64,000 nt of DNA from Liminaster sp017519885 (GTDB taxonomy: Bacteria > Bacteroidota > Bacteroidia > Bacteroidales > UBA3663): contig JAFWRO010000060.1 in assembly GCA_017519885.1 (NCBI GenBank), forward strand, positions 62,001 to 126,000, read 5' to 3'. Below the pieces are notes generated by a model. The model made no database searches and had not been told where the DNA came from. It saw only the letters and a program-made list of their open reading frames with translations. This document shows positions 39,861 through 49,979 of this stretch, in pieces. Positions within the stretch are counted from its first letter, which is position 1. The number at the start of each line of letters is the position of its first letter. The position numbers and the translations under genes were made by a program.

Positions 39861-41249
39861 ATGCAAAAACAACAGACACTCGCAGCACCTTTCACTCTCG
39901 AAGGCAAAGGTCTGCATACCGGCCTTAACATCACGGCCACCTTCTGCCCCTCAGAACCTAATACCGGTTATCGATTCCAGCGCATCGACCTTGAGGGTGA
40001 ACCCATCGTCGAAGCCGTTGCCGACAATGTAGCTGCCACCAACCGTGGCACAGTTGTCAAGAAAGGCGACATCACGATTTCGACCATCGAACATGCCATG
40101 GCTGCCCTTTATTGCCTCGGAGTTGACAACTGTCTGATTAAACTTAACGCACCCGAGATACCTATCCTTGATGGTTCGGCTTTGCCTTGGGTAAAAGCTA
40201 TTCAAAATGTTGGTGTGGTAGAACAAAGTGCCAAGCGCGAGATCTTCCGCATCATGAAGAAATATGAGGTAGTAGACGAGGCAAGTGGCGTGAAACTCGA
40301 GATTTTCCCCGACGACCATTTCTCTGTTACCACATTTGTCGATTATCCCAGCCCTGTTCTCAACAACCAGTTTGCTGTGTTGAACGACATCAACGATTTC
40401 GCTGACCAAGTGGCTGCTGCACGAACATTCGTATTCGTTCGCGAGATTCAACCTCTCTTGGCTGCCAATCTTATCAAGGGTGGCGACCTCGACAACGCGG
40501 TTGTAATCTACGACAAAAAGGTCAGCCAAGAAGAACTCAATACACTGGCAGCAACAATTGGCAGCCAAGCACCATCTGCCGAGAATCTTGGCTATGTACA
40601 GAAACGTCCTCTTCAGTGGGACAACGAACCTGCTCGCCACAAACTTCTCGACATCATCGGCGACCTTGCTCTCGTCGGCAAATACATTCAGGGTCGCGTT
40701 ATTGCCACTCGTCCCGGTCATGGCATGAACAACAAACTTGCTCGTGTGGTTCGCAAGGAGATGAAACGCACCGAAGTGCAGGCTCCCGTTTATGATCCGA
40801 ACAAGGAGCCAATCATGGACAATGTCGGCATCAAGAAGATCATGCCACACCGCTACCCCATGCAGCTTGTTGACAAGATCGTTCAAATTGAAGAGAATGA
40901 CTTTGTTGTGGGCATCAAGAACGTCACCGCCAATGAGCCATTCTTTGTGGGACACTTCCCCGATGAACCCGTCATGCCTGGTGTCCTCCAGATTGAAGCT
41001 ATGGCACAATGTTCGGGCATCCTGGTATTGAGTTGCGTCGATGAACCTGAACGCTATTCAACCTACTTCATGAAGATTGATAACGTAAAGTTCCGTCAGA
41101 AGGTTGTCCCCGGCGATACGTTAATCTTCCATGTCTCCTTCATGACTCCTCTTCGTCGTGGTATTGCCCAGATGAAAGGTTATGCATTTGTAGGCGACAA
41201 GATTGTCTCCGAATGTGAATTTATGGCACAAATCATTAAGAACAAATAA
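39861..41249 (+). CDS. lpxC-fabZ: Bifunctional LpxC deacetylase / FabZ dehydratase
   Basis: 462 residues. Residues 1-305 are LpxC, the zinc deacetylase of lipid A synthesis (TISTIEHAMAALYCLGVDN with the zinc His, RHKLLDIIGDLALVG, RPGHGMNNKLA). Residues about 320-462 are FabZ, the 3-hydroxyacyl-ACP dehydratase (IKKIMPHRYPMQLVD, EPFFVGHFPDEPVMPGVLQIEAMAQ with the catalytic His and Glu). The fusion is known in Bacteroidetes and couples lipid A commitment with fatty-acid synthesis. It lies in the lpx operon. Confidence 0.95.
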   Translation: MQKQQTLAAPFTLEGKGLHTGLNITATFCPSEPNTGYRFQRIDLEGEPIVEAVADNVAATNRGTVVKKGDITISTIEHAMAALYCLGVDNCLIKLNAPEIPILDGSALPWVKAIQNVGVVEQSAKREIFRIMKKYEVVDEASGVKLEIFPDDHFSVTTFVDYPSPVLNNQFAVLNDINDFADQVAAARTFVFVREIQPLLAANLIKGGDLDNAVVIYDKKVSQEELNTLAATIGSQAPSAENLGYVQKRPLQWDNEPARHKLLDIIGDLALVGKYIQGRVIATRPGHGMNNKLARVVRKEMKRTEVQAPVYDPNKEPIMDNVGIKKIMPHRYPMQLVDKIVQIEENDFVVGIKNVTANEPFFVGHFPDEPVMPGVLQIEAMAQCSGILVLSCVDEPERYSTYFMKIDNVKFRQKVVPGDTLIFHVSFMTPLRRGIAQMKGYAFVGDKIVSECEFMAQIIKNK

Positions 41250-41253
41250 AATT

Positions 41254-42039
41254 ATGAGCAACAACATATCCCCTCTTGCCTATATCGAGGAAGGTGCTCA
41301 GATAGGCGAAAATGTAAAAATCGGTCCATTCTGCTGCGTTTATAATGACACAGTGATTGGCGATGGTACTATCCTTGAAAACAACGTAACCATCTTCCCA
41401 GGTGCACGTATCGGTAAGAATGTACATATTTTCCCAGGCGCATGCATTGCTACCGTGCCTCAAGATCTCAAATTCAAAGGTGAATATACGACTGTTGAAA
41501 TCGGCGATGGCACTAAGCTTCATGAATGCGTGACCGTGCATCGCGGTACCGCATCTAAGATGGTCACCAAAATTGGCAAGAACTGTATGATTATGGCCTA
41601 TTGCCATGTGGCTCACGATTGCAATGTTGGCGATAATGTCATCATGAGCAATTCGGTGCAGATGGCCGGCGAAGTTGTGGTCGATCCTTTCGCTGTTGTC
41701 GGAGGAGGTTCACTCATTCATCAGTTTACCCACATTGGTTCCTTCTGCATGATTCAGGGTGGTTCTGGTCTCGTCAAGGACATTCCTCCTTACACTATGG
41801 TAGGACGTTCTCCAGCTAAATGGATGGGCATTAACACGGTGGGCCTCCGTCGTCATGGATATACCACAGCACAGATCATCAACATTCAGGACATCTATCG
41901 TCTCGTCTATGCAAGTGGTTACAACACTACTCATGCTTGTGAACACATCGAGGCAGAAATTCCACAAAGTCCTGAGCGTGACTATATCCTTTCGTTTATC
42001 CGCAACTCAGATCGCGGTATCATTGCCGGCAACATGTAA
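41254..42039 (+). CDS. lpxA: UDP-N-acetylglucosamine acyltransferase LpxA
   Basis: 261 residues from ATG 41254; an in-frame ATG at 41203 lies inside fabZ and is rejected. Left-handed beta-helix hexapeptides (GENVKIGPFCCVYNDTVIGDG), YCHVAHDCNVGDNVIM with the catalytic His, and a C-terminal helical domain (RLVYASGYNTTHACEHIE). It performs the first acylation in lipid A synthesis, 4 bp after the lpxC-fabZ stop. Confidence 0.95.
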   Translation: MSNNISPLAYIEEGAQIGENVKIGPFCCVYNDTVIGDGTILENNVTIFPGARIGKNVHIFPGACIATVPQDLKFKGEYTTVEIGDGTKLHECVTVHRGTASKMVTKIGKNCMIMAYCHVAHDCNVGDNVIMSNSVQMAGEVVVDPFAVVGGGSLIHQFTHIGSFCMIQGGSGLVKDIPPYTMVGRSPAKWMGINTVGLRRHGYTTAQIINIQDIYRLVYASGYNTTHACEHIEAEIPQSPERDYILSFIRNSDRGIIAGNM

Positions 42040-42072
42040 TATCGATTCTATCTTATTTCATTTTAGAAATCT

Positions 42073-42618
42073 ATGATATACCATTTTGTAGTTTTAAGCG
42101 ACGAAGTCGATAATTTCCGTCGTGAAATAGACATCGATGCCGAGGCCACGTTCCAAGAACTGAACGACCTTTTGCTAAAAACTTGTGCATACAAGAAAGA
42201 CCTGATGACCTCTTTCTTCGTCTGTGATGAATTCTGGGAGAAGAAGAAGGAAATCACGGCTGTTGATATGCATGATGATCCTGAGAAAGAACCTGCTCCA
42301 TTGATGGAGCATACTCATCTGAGTGACATCATCAGCGAAAAGGATGCCAAGAACAAGCTTAATCTTCTTTTCGAATTCGACATCATGTGTGAGCGCTATC
42401 TCTACATGCAACTCAAGGAGGTACGTGACCACGAACATCTGCTTCAACCTGTCATCACGCTCGAAAAGGGCAAGGCTCCCAAGCAGGAGGGTGACATTGA
42501 TACCATGTTCAAAGATCTCGATACAAGCGATATGTATGGCGATGATTCGTTCAATGATGACGAACTCGACCTTGACGGCTATCAGGACCTCGAAGACATT
42601 GAAAGCGGGGGATACTAA
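42073..42618 (+). CDS. pRiA4b ORF-3/TnpR-like conserved protein
   Basis: 181 residues. MIYHFVVLSDEVDNFRREIDIDAEATFQELNDLLL, FFVCDEFWEKKKEIT and a strongly acidic end (DDSFNDDELDLDGYQDLEDIE) match the plasmid pRiA4b ORF-3-like family seen beside lpxA and hflX in Bacteroidales. It has a split beta-alpha fold without known activity. The gene ends directly at the start of hflX. Confidence 0.7.
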   Translation: MIYHFVVLSDEVDNFRREIDIDAEATFQELNDLLLKTCAYKKDLMTSFFVCDEFWEKKKEITAVDMHDDPEKEPAPLMEHTHLSDIISEKDAKNKLNLLFEFDIMCERYLYMQLKEVRDHEHLLQPVITLEKGKAPKQEGDIDTMFKDLDTSDMYGDDSFNDDELDLDGYQDLEDIESGGY

Positions 42619-44094
42619 ATGAAGGAATTCATATTAAGCAATAAAAAGAGCGAGAACTGCATCCTTGTCGGTCTTATCACAGGACGACAGAACGAGCAGA
42701 AAACGCAGGAATATCTTGACGAGCTTGCATTCCTTGCCGAAACGGCAGGAGCAATGCCCGTCAAGCGTTTTGTGCAACGTCTCGACACACCTAACAATGC
42801 CACGTATGTTGGTCCTGGCAAATTGCAGGAAATCAAGGATTACATCTTGCAAAAGGATCAGGAATATGATCAGATGCTTCAGGATTTCAAGGCAGAATAT
42901 GGTGCCAACACACAGTTCCAATTCACTGGCACCACTGATCAAGTGGAAATCAAGACTCCCAGTGGAGGCAAGATGGTAGTTGAATTACCACCCGATCCTC
43001 GCATCGGTATGGTTGTCTTCGATGATGACCTAGGGCCAAAGCAACTACAGATTCTCGAAAAGGAACTATGCGTAAAGATTCTCGATCGCACCAGCCTTAT
43101 TCTTGATATCTTCGCAAGCCGAGCACAAACAGCGGCTGCCAAGACTCAAGTTGAACTTGCACAATATCAATATCTCCTCCCCCGTTTGACAGGTCTTTGG
43201 ACACACCTCGAACGACAGAAAGGTGGTATTGGTATGCGTGGACCTGGTGAGACGCAGATTGAGACCGACCGTCGTATTGTGCTCAATCGAATCAATCTCT
43301 GCAAACAATGGCTTGAACAAATCGACAAGCAAAAAGCGACACAACGCAAGAATCGCGGGAAATTGGTTCGTGTGTCATTGGTCGGATATACCAATGTAGG
43401 AAAATCCACTTTACTTAATCTTTTGGCCAAGTCGGATGTCTTTGCCGAGAACAAACTTTTCGCCACACTCGATACCACGGTTCGCAAAGTGACCATCGAC
43501 AATCTTCCGTTCTTGATGTCCGATACTGTTGGATTCATTCGCAAACTGCCCACCCATCTTGTTGAGTCTTTCAAATCAACTTTGGACGAAGTGCGTGAAG
43601 CCGACATACTTGTACATGTTGTCGATATCTCACATCCGCAATTCGAGGACCAGATAAAGGTAGTCGAAGAGACATTGAACGACATCTGCCGCGACATGAC
43701 GCAGGAAGATGTTCATAAGAACGATCGCTACGGCTACAATCGAAAAGACAAGAAACAATGGGAACGCACCCTGAAGGAACAAGGTCATCAGAAACCGACA
43801 TTACTTGTATTTAATAAGGTGGACAATTATACTTTCACACCGAAGGATGCCGATGACCTTTCTCCAATGACCAAGGAAAACATCTCACTCGAGATGTTGC
43901 AAGAAACTTGGATGAGTCGAATGGGTGAAGGCAACTGCCTATTCATCTCAGCAAAAAATGGTACGGGCATTGAAGAATTGAAGTCTCGTCTCTACGAAAT
44001 GGTGAAAGAGATACACACCAAACGTTTCCCTTACAACGACTTTTTATTCCAGCATTATGAAGATAGCGCTGATACAGAAGAGCAGGACCTCTGA
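42619..44094 (+). CDS. hflX: Ribosome-associated GTPase HflX
   Basis: 491 residues. The N-terminal HflX domain (ATYVGPGKLQEI, MVVFDDDLGPKQLQILE, RTSLILDIFASRAQT) and the helix RGPGETQIETDRR precede the G domain with GYTNVGKST (G1), DTVGFIRKLPTHLVE (G3) and VFNKVD (G4). HflX splits or rescues stalled ribosomes. The linker between G3 and G4 has an insertion rich in charged residues (DMTQEDVHKNDRYGYNRKDKK, split here as about 353-372), common in Bacteroidetes. It overlaps the next gene by 38 bp. Confidence 0.95.
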   Translation: MKEFILSNKKSENCILVGLITGRQNEQKTQEYLDELAFLAETAGAMPVKRFVQRLDTPNNATYVGPGKLQEIKDYILQKDQEYDQMLQDFKAEYGANTQFQFTGTTDQVEIKTPSGGKMVVELPPDPRIGMVVFDDDLGPKQLQILEKELCVKILDRTSLILDIFASRAQTAAAKTQVELAQYQYLLPRLTGLWTHLERQKGGIGMRGPGETQIETDRRIVLNRINLCKQWLEQIDKQKATQRKNRGKLVRVSLVGYTNVGKSTLLNLLAKSDVFAENKLFATLDTTVRKVTIDNLPFLMSDTVGFIRKLPTHLVESFKSTLDEVREADILVHVVDISHPQFEDQIKVVEETLNDICRDMTQEDVHKNDRYGYNRKDKKQWERTLKEQGHQKPTLLVFNKVDNYTFTPKDADDLSPMTKENISLEMLQETWMSRMGEGNCLFISAKNGTGIEELKSRLYEMVKEIHTKRFPYNDFLFQHYEDSADTEEQDL

Positions 44095-44929
44095 TATTGA
44101 AAACAATATCCAAACACTAAAAGAATCAATCAAGGAAGCTGCCATTAATGGAGCGGAACTGGTTGTGCTTCAAGAACTGCACAATAGCTTGTATTTCTGC
44201 CAGGTGGAATCGACAGATAATTTCGACTTGGCAGAACCTATACCGGGTCATTCCACCGAATTCTTTGGCAATGTGGCCAAGGAATGTGGAGTAGTTCTGG
44301 TAACAAGCCTCTTTGAACGTCGTGCTGCCGGACTCTACCACAACACCGCAGTAGTCTTCGACAAGGATGGAAGCATTGCCGGCAAGTACCGCAAGATGCA
44401 TATTCCTGATGATCCTGCTTACTACGAGAAGTTCTACTTCACGCCAGGAGACCTTGGTTTTCATCCGATTCAAACATCATTAGGCAAACTTGGTGTAATG
44501 GTATGCTGGGACCAGTGGTATCCAGAAGGAGCACGCCTGATGGCACTGCAAGGTGCAGAACTGCTCATCTACCCCACCGCCATCGGTTGGGAATCGACAG
44601 ATACAGACGAAGAGAAACAACGTCAACTGACCGCTTGGCAAACAGTTCAACGTGGCCATGCTGTTGCCAATGGCATACCAGTGGTTGCCGTCAATCGTTC
44701 TGGCCATGAGGTTGACCCAAGTGGACAAACCAATGGCATTGACTTCTGGGGGCATTCATTCGTTGCAGGGCCTCAAGGTGAAATGCTTGCCGAAGCAGGC
44801 ATCGAGCCTACAACACTCATCGTTGATGTCGATATGAAGCGAAGCGAAAATGTACGTCGCTGGTGGCCTTTCCTTCGTGACAGACGAATCGAAGAATTTG
44901 GCGAATTGTCTCGTCGTTTTATTGATTGA
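44057..44929 (+). CDS. aguB: N-carbamoylputrescine amidase
   Basis: 290 residues. A carbon-nitrogen hydrolase with the triad Glu (VVLQELHNSLYF), Lys (KYRKMHIPDDPAYYEKFYF) and Cys (VMVCWDQWYPEGAR). The DxxYYEKFYFTPGD stretch is characteristic of N-carbamoylputrescine amidase, which makes putrescine from agmatine-derived carbamoylputrescine. The start lies within hflX (38-bp overlap), so translation is coupled. The usual partner, agmatine deiminase, is not in the window. Confidence 0.85.
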   Translation: MKIALIQKSRTSDIENNIQTLKESIKEAAINGAELVVLQELHNSLYFCQVESTDNFDLAEPIPGHSTEFFGNVAKECGVVLVTSLFERRAAGLYHNTAVVFDKDGSIAGKYRKMHIPDDPAYYEKFYFTPGDLGFHPIQTSLGKLGVMVCWDQWYPEGARLMALQGAELLIYPTAIGWESTDTDEEKQRQLTAWQTVQRGHAVANGIPVVAVNRSGHEVDPSGQTNGIDFWGHSFVAGPQGEMLAEAGIEPTTLIVDVDMKRSENVRRWWPFLRDRRIEEFGELSRRFID

Positions 44930-44951
44930 TGTACTTATTTTACACGATAAA

Positions 44952-46985
44952 GTGAGACTCCTCAAAATCCTCCTACCTATATTCCTACTATTTTGGACCA
45001 TTCCTTTTGAAACAATGGCCCAAATTGCTCAGCGTCAATCAGGTATGTCCAACCGAGGCGATGCACGAAACAATGGAGGTGATGAAGGGAATGTTGAAAC
45101 AGAAGATCCTTGTATTCAAAAGAGTGACGAACGTTATTGTTGGACACAAGACCCTATTACCGGCATCCATTATGACCAGGTGCCTGACACCACACACATT
45201 GGTTTGGCCAATCGTCAAACAATGGCAGGCAAATCCCTTGGACTTGTACACACAGGCAATTTGTTTGCTCCACATTATATCACAAATCTTTTCGACCGAC
45301 GAAGCGATAATGACTTCCTTTTTGTGAATGCGTATTCGCTGTTTGCCAAACGTCCCGAAGATATTCTCTTCTTCAACACCAAGATACCCTACACCACAGC
45401 TGCATATCTGACCTCAGGTTCCAGCACGAGAAGCAACGATCGTCTGTTGCTTAACTTTGCAGGCAACATCAACAAGAAACTCGGAATAGGCACGTTTCTT
45501 GATTACGTATATGCCCGTGGTGAGTATATCTCACAATCCACAAAACCTCTTAATTGGACAAGCTACCTCTATTACAATGATGACCAATACAAGGCTTCAT
45601 TGACTTATAATTTGAGCAACCTTGCAAATCAGGAAAATGGTGGCATCCAAGATCGTGAATATGTGCTTTATCCCGACCAACAGACATCGAACACATTCAC
45701 GACGCCTTATACGATGCCCACTAATCTCACCGACACGTGGAGCGACAATGACGGTTGGAACATTCACTTCAACCACAGTTATGACTTGGGCAAATGGGAC
45801 GAATACACCAATCCCGAGGATTCAACCGAAGTGCTGAATGAATTCACATCAATTGCTTCAATCTTCCACAGTGTGGATGTCGAGCATTTTAAGCATGTGT
45901 TCAGAATGAAGGAAGGTGCCGATGCGACTGACTCAGGAAACTTCTTTCCAAACAGATACATCAACAATTCAATTACTCAGGACAGTACATCCTATCTTAA
46001 CTTCTCGACATACGCTGGCATTCGTATCAATGAGGGATTCAGCAAATGGTCACAGTTCGGTCTTTCTGCTTTCATCGGATATCAACGCCAATCCTATACG
46101 ATGATGCAGGACACGCTCGACCTCAATTTCATAGAGCGCACCCACACATCAAACAATATCTTTGTTGGTGGACAACTAAGTCGTCATCAATCAAATCGCC
46201 TTACTTTCGACGTAACGGCCAAGTTCGGCATCTCGGGTGACAAAGTTGGTGACATTGACATCAACGGACATTTGCAGACAGTAATTCCAGCAGGCAAGGA
46301 CAGTATTACTGTGCGTGGAATGGGTTATTTCCGCAATCAGAAGGTTTCCTACCTGATGAATCATTATTTCTCGAACCACTTCAAATGGTCAGAGGATTTC
46401 GACCCTGAACAAAGACTGAACCTTCAAGCCCTTTTACGATATTCATTGACAGGGACAGAAGCCAAAGTTGGCATAGAACATCTCAGCAATTATCATTACT
46501 TCTCAAGCGAAGACTATCTACCCCATGAATATAATGATATGATTGAGATTTTCAGTCTAGAAGCCTCGCAAAAACTACACTGGAAAGCTATACATTTCAA
46601 CAATAGGGTCCTTTTCCAAAAATCCACTAAGGAAGATGTGCTCGCTTTGCCAAAATTAGTTTGGGAATCCGATCTTAGTCTTCGATTCGTTATAGCGCAT
46701 GCTTTAACAACCGAAATGGGCGTCACCGGCTATTATACAACAAAATATTATGCTCCAACCTATCAGCCTGCAACGCAACAGTTTGCAGCACAGAATCAAT
46801 ATGAGTGTGGAGGTTTTCCAATATTCAATGGATACATCAATTGTAATTTGAAGAAAATCAAGTTCTACATAATGTATTCTGGTTTTGGAACCAAGATGTT
46901 CTCCAACGACACATTTGTTATGCCATTCTATCCGCTACAATCCACAAGGTTGGAATATGGTGTCATTTTCGATCTCCAGAATTAA
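44952..46985 (+). CDS. Putative outer-membrane porin
   Basis: 677 residues from GTG 44952, the in-frame start that opens directly on a signal peptide (VRLLKILLPIFLLFWTIPFETMAQ in full; 24 residues). A longer frame from 44850 would overlap aguB. After an acidic Asn/Gly-rich linker, the protein is a large beta-barrel of the Bacteroidetes putative-porin family (FNTKIPYTTAAYLTSGS, NRLTFDVTAKFGISG, and the final RLEYGVIFDLQN). It probably spans the outer membrane; the substrate is unknown. It abuts the helicase gene with no gap. Confidence 0.75.
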   Translation: MRLLKILLPIFLLFWTIPFETMAQIAQRQSGMSNRGDARNNGGDEGNVETEDPCIQKSDERYCWTQDPITGIHYDQVPDTTHIGLANRQTMAGKSLGLVHTGNLFAPHYITNLFDRRSDNDFLFVNAYSLFAKRPEDILFFNTKIPYTTAAYLTSGSSTRSNDRLLLNFAGNINKKLGIGTFLDYVYARGEYISQSTKPLNWTSYLYYNDDQYKASLTYNLSNLANQENGGIQDREYVLYPDQQTSNTFTTPYTMPTNLTDTWSDNDGWNIHFNHSYDLGKWDEYTNPEDSTEVLNEFTSIASIFHSVDVEHFKHVFRMKEGADATDSGNFFPNRYINNSITQDSTSYLNFSTYAGIRINEGFSKWSQFGLSAFIGYQRQSYTMMQDTLDLNFIERTHTSNNIFVGGQLSRHQSNRLTFDVTAKFGISGDKVGDIDINGHLQTVIPAGKDSITVRGMGYFRNQKVSYLMNHYFSNHFKWSEDFDPEQRLNLQALLRYSLTGTEAKVGIEHLSNYHYFSSEDYLPHEYNDMIEIFSLEASQKLHWKAIHFNNRVLFQKSTKEDVLALPKLVWESDLSLRFVIAHALTTEMGVTGYYTTKYYAPTYQPATQQFAAQNQYECGGFPIFNGYINCNLKKIKFYIMYSGFGTKMFSNDTFVMPFYPLQSTRLEYGVIFDLQN

Positions 46986-48992
46986 GTGAATTATACCAAA
47001 CATCTGGCCGAACAGGAACGTCTGTTGGCCATAGAATACGAGTACGAAAAAGAGGAATACCAGCAGCTATGCCAGCAAGTCGGCATCCAACGACGCATCA
47101 GGCAGGGCAAATGCTGGTATCCTGTTATGCTAAATCGAACATTCTACAATGCCCTAGATCAGTTCTGTATTGAACTAACTTGCCCCGATGAAATCCTCTC
47201 GCGTGAAGTTAAGAATCAGGAAACAGGAGAACTTGCTAACAAAGATATTGAATTCGAATTTGAACCAGGACGTCCTGTAGCCTTCTTTCGTATTGCAACC
47301 AAAGAAGATAAAGAAAAATCAATCTTTTTCCCTTACAATTGCCAGATTTCTCGCTATGATGGCCAGCGACTCCATGTGACGATACCTGGGCCACAAGTCG
47401 CACAGGTATTACGCGAATACGCTATTGAAGGCATGCTTGGTGTGCAATTATCATTCGATGCCACCACCTATCGTGTCATGCGTGAAGCTATACACGAGAT
47501 GCAGACAACCGAAGACAAGAAACTTCTACATCTTCGATCTGTTCTGATTGGCAATGAGCAACCTGGTTTTCGTGTTGAACAACCAGTATCATTCCCTTGG
47601 CTCAATAGTTCGCAGCAAAAGGCAGTTCAAAAGGTTTTATGTGCAAGGGAAGTAGCCATCGTTCATGGTCCTCCAGGTACAGGCAAGACAACGACACTTG
47701 TAGAAGCGATTGGAGAAACTCTACGCCGCGAAGCACAAGTATTGGTCTGTGCTCAAAGCAATGCAGCAGTAGATTGGATAAGTGAACAACTACTGGCACG
47801 CGGCATTAGTGTTTTGCGTGTCGGGAATCCAATGCGCGTATCCGACAATCTGTTGGCTGCAACCTATGAACGCCAATACGAAGCACATCCTGACTATACA
47901 GAACTATGGGCAATTCGAAAAGCTATTCGAGAGGCAGTTGCCCGTTTATCTGGCAATCGTATTTCAGGAAGTGAGCGATCATCGTTGGGCAATCATCTTT
48001 CCAAGTTGCGCAATCGTGCCGTCGAATTAGAGATTCGCATCAACGAAGAAATCTTTGACTCTTGCAGAGTGATAGCTTGCACATTGATAGGTACTGCATC
48101 ACGTGTACTTGAGAGGAAACATTTCCCGACACTCTTTATCGATGAAGCCGCACAAGCATTTGAAGGAGCTTGTTGGGCAGCCATACGTCATGCCGACAGA
48201 GTGATCTTTGCGGGTGATCACAAACAACTGCCTCCAACCATCAAGTGCAAGGATGCTGAAAGAGCCGGTTTGTCACACACACTGATGGAGGTGGTTGCTC
48301 AAAGCAAACCTTCGTGCGTCGAACTTCTCACCGTTCAGTATCGTATGCATCGCGACATTATGCAGTTTTCGTCCGATTGGTTCTACCACGGACGACTCAC
48401 TGCCGACCCCGAATGTGCAGAAAGAACAATTGTTCCTATTGACCCGCCCCTCATCTGGATTGATACAGCCAATCTTGGATATGAAGAAGAACAGAACTCT
48501 TTGAGCCAATCACGTCTGAACACCAACGAAGGTATTCTTCTCGTTGAGACATTGAAACTATACATCAACGAAATCGGGAAAAAGCGATTATTGGATGAAC
48601 GAGTAGATTTCGGTATTATTTCTCCATATAAGAGTCAGGTTCAATTGCTTCGTCGCCTTATCAAACATGAAAAAGAATTGAAGCAATTTCTTCCTTATAT
48701 AACCGTGAATACGGTAGATGGTTTCCAGGGGCAGGAACGTGACGTGATACTTATCTCGATGGTCAGAGGTAATGATGAAGGACGTATAGGTTTCCTTAAT
48801 GACCTTCGTCGAATGAATGTTGCCATCACAAGAGCAAGGATGAAGCTTATCATTTTGGGTGATACGTCAACTTTGTCGAAGACTCGATTTTATCGAAAAC
48901 TCATCGAACATGTCACAAGAAACGGTCAGATGCTGGTTATTCCAGGAATGCCAAAGGAAGAAATTGACCAACCAATTCAGGAAAAACAATAA
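46986..48992 (+). CDS. UPF1/IGHMBP2-like superfamily 1B helicase
   Basis: 668 residues starting at GTG directly after the porin stop. Helicase motifs are complete: HGPPGTGKTTTL (I), AQSNAAVDWI (Ia), FIDEAAQA (II), FAGDHKQLPPT (III), VQYRMHRDIMQFSS (IV), TVDGFQGQERDVILIS (V) and RRMNVAITRAR (VI). The N-terminal 190 residues form a barrel/stalk region. It unwinds DNA or RNA 5' to 3'. Typical in Bacteroidetes; the GTG start and zero gap imply coupling with the porin gene. Confidence 0.9.
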   Translation: MNYTKHLAEQERLLAIEYEYEKEEYQQLCQQVGIQRRIRQGKCWYPVMLNRTFYNALDQFCIELTCPDEILSREVKNQETGELANKDIEFEFEPGRPVAFFRIATKEDKEKSIFFPYNCQISRYDGQRLHVTIPGPQVAQVLREYAIEGMLGVQLSFDATTYRVMREAIHEMQTTEDKKLLHLRSVLIGNEQPGFRVEQPVSFPWLNSSQQKAVQKVLCAREVAIVHGPPGTGKTTTLVEAIGETLRREAQVLVCAQSNAAVDWISEQLLARGISVLRVGNPMRVSDNLLAATYERQYEAHPDYTELWAIRKAIREAVARLSGNRISGSERSSLGNHLSKLRNRAVELEIRINEEIFDSCRVIACTLIGTASRVLERKHFPTLFIDEAAQAFEGACWAAIRHADRVIFAGDHKQLPPTIKCKDAERAGLSHTLMEVVAQSKPSCVELLTVQYRMHRDIMQFSSDWFYHGRLTADPECAERTIVPIDPPLIWIDTANLGYEEEQNSLSQSRLNTNEGILLVETLKLYINEIGKKRLLDERVDFGIISPYKSQVQLLRRLIKHEKELKQFLPYITVNTVDGFQGQERDVILISMVRGNDEGRIGFLNDLRRMNVAITRARMKLIILGDTSTLSKTRFYRKLIEHVTRNGQMLVIPGMPKEEIDQPIQEKQ

Positions 48993-49018
48993 AAATAAAC
49001 AAATTTATTCTAAAAAAT

Positions 49019-49049
49019 TTGCATATATCTAATTTTCTTCCTATTTTTG
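49019..49049 (+). promoter_or_regulatory. Bacteroidetes promoter for the YtxH/holin/Dabb genes
   Basis: TATTTTTG at 49042-49049 with TTG at 49019-49021 (23-base offset). Confidence 0.75.
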
Positions 49050-49081
49050 CAGCAAGTTAAACCACTTAAATCTTTATTATT

Positions 49082-49318
49082 ATGAGTAGAGTTAATTCAG
49101 TTCTCGCATTGTTGGGCGGCGCCGCAATGGGCGCAATCATCGCTTTACTTCTTGCTCCTGCCAAGGGAGAAGAAACCCGTGAAAAAATTTCAGAAGTGCT
49201 TCGTGAAAAAGGCATCAAGCTAAGCAAGGAAGACTTCAACAAACTCATTGATTCCATTGAATCACGTTTCCGCAAAAAAGACACTGAGGAAGCCGCAGTA
49301 GAAGAAACTGACGAATGA
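49082..49318 (+). CDS. YtxH-domain protein
   Basis: 78 residues: a glycine-rich hydrophobic segment (LALLGGAAMGAIIALLLAPAKGEETR) then a charged helix. YtxH proteins are small membrane-anchored stress-related proteins. It overlaps the next gene by 4 bp. Confidence 0.85.
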   Translation: MSRVNSVLALLGGAAMGAIIALLLAPAKGEETREKISEVLREKGIKLSKEDFNKLIDSIESRFRKKDTEEAAVEETDE

Positions 49319-49956
49319 CAGACTCAACCACCAAGAAAGTCAATGCAGCAGCACAACTCGTTGATCAAGTAAAGAGTTATGTGTTGCTTGAGAAGAAGTA
49401 TCTCACCATAGATGCTTCCGAAAAGGCTACAAAGCTAATCTCCTGGCTTCTGCTGACACTGATTCTTATCGGTGTAGGTCTTCTTGTTTTCATGTTGCTG
49501 CTGATGACCCTTATTCATTTGATGGCGTCATTCTTTGGCAGTATCACTTTGGCATATGCTGTAGCTACCATCATTTGCGTCGCAGTCTTTGCTTTTATTT
49601 GGTTCCGCAAAGAGTCATTGATCGTTCAGCCCGTCACACGCGCCATCGAAGGCTTCTTGAAGCCAACTGACGATCCTGAAGCTGACACTGATCAAGTATC
49701 AGCGTTGGCACAATTACCTGATGACAAAAATGAGCTTCGACATTCGATTCATCTTATGGAGAAGGACATGAAGATGAGTTATGACAAACTCATTGCCAGA
49801 GAGCCTAAGAAGGATCAGACAATCGGTGAAAAGCTTGGTTTTTATGTCGATCGTGGTATGCTGCTATATAAAGGCATCATGTTCTCTTTGGGATTCATCA
49901 ATATGTTACGCGGCAAAAATGCAGCTAAAACCAAGAAAGTGAAACCCAAGAAATAA
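49315..49956 (+). CDS. Phage-holin-family/DUF1469-like membrane protein
   Basis: 213 residues with two adjacent membrane segments (LLLTLILIGVGLLVFMLLL and LAYAVATIICVAVFAFIWF) between cytoplasmic ends. This is the Phage_holin_3_6-type family found beside YtxH genes in Bacteroidetes chromosomes; it is not evidence of a prophage. Cotranscribed with the YtxH gene. Confidence 0.75.
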   Translation: MTDSTTKKVNAAAQLVDQVKSYVLLEKKYLTIDASEKATKLISWLLLTLILIGVGLLVFMLLLMTLIHLMASFFGSITLAYAVATIICVAVFAFIWFRKESLIVQPVTRAIEGFLKPTDDPEADTDQVSALAQLPDDKNELRHSIHLMEKDMKMSYDKLIAREPKKDQTIGEKLGFYVDRGMLLYKGIMFSLGFINMLRGKNAAKTKKVKPKK

Positions 49957-49979
49957 TTTATTGTTAATTGACAAGACCT

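Noticed and set aside
39951..41009. 352-residue minus-strand frame opposite lpxC-fabZ
   Set aside because: Antisense shadow; lpxC-fabZ is unambiguous on the plus strand.
49315..49956. Prophage indicated by the holin-family gene
   Set aside because: This family is chromosomal beside YtxH genes in Bacteroidetes; no other phage gene is nearby.
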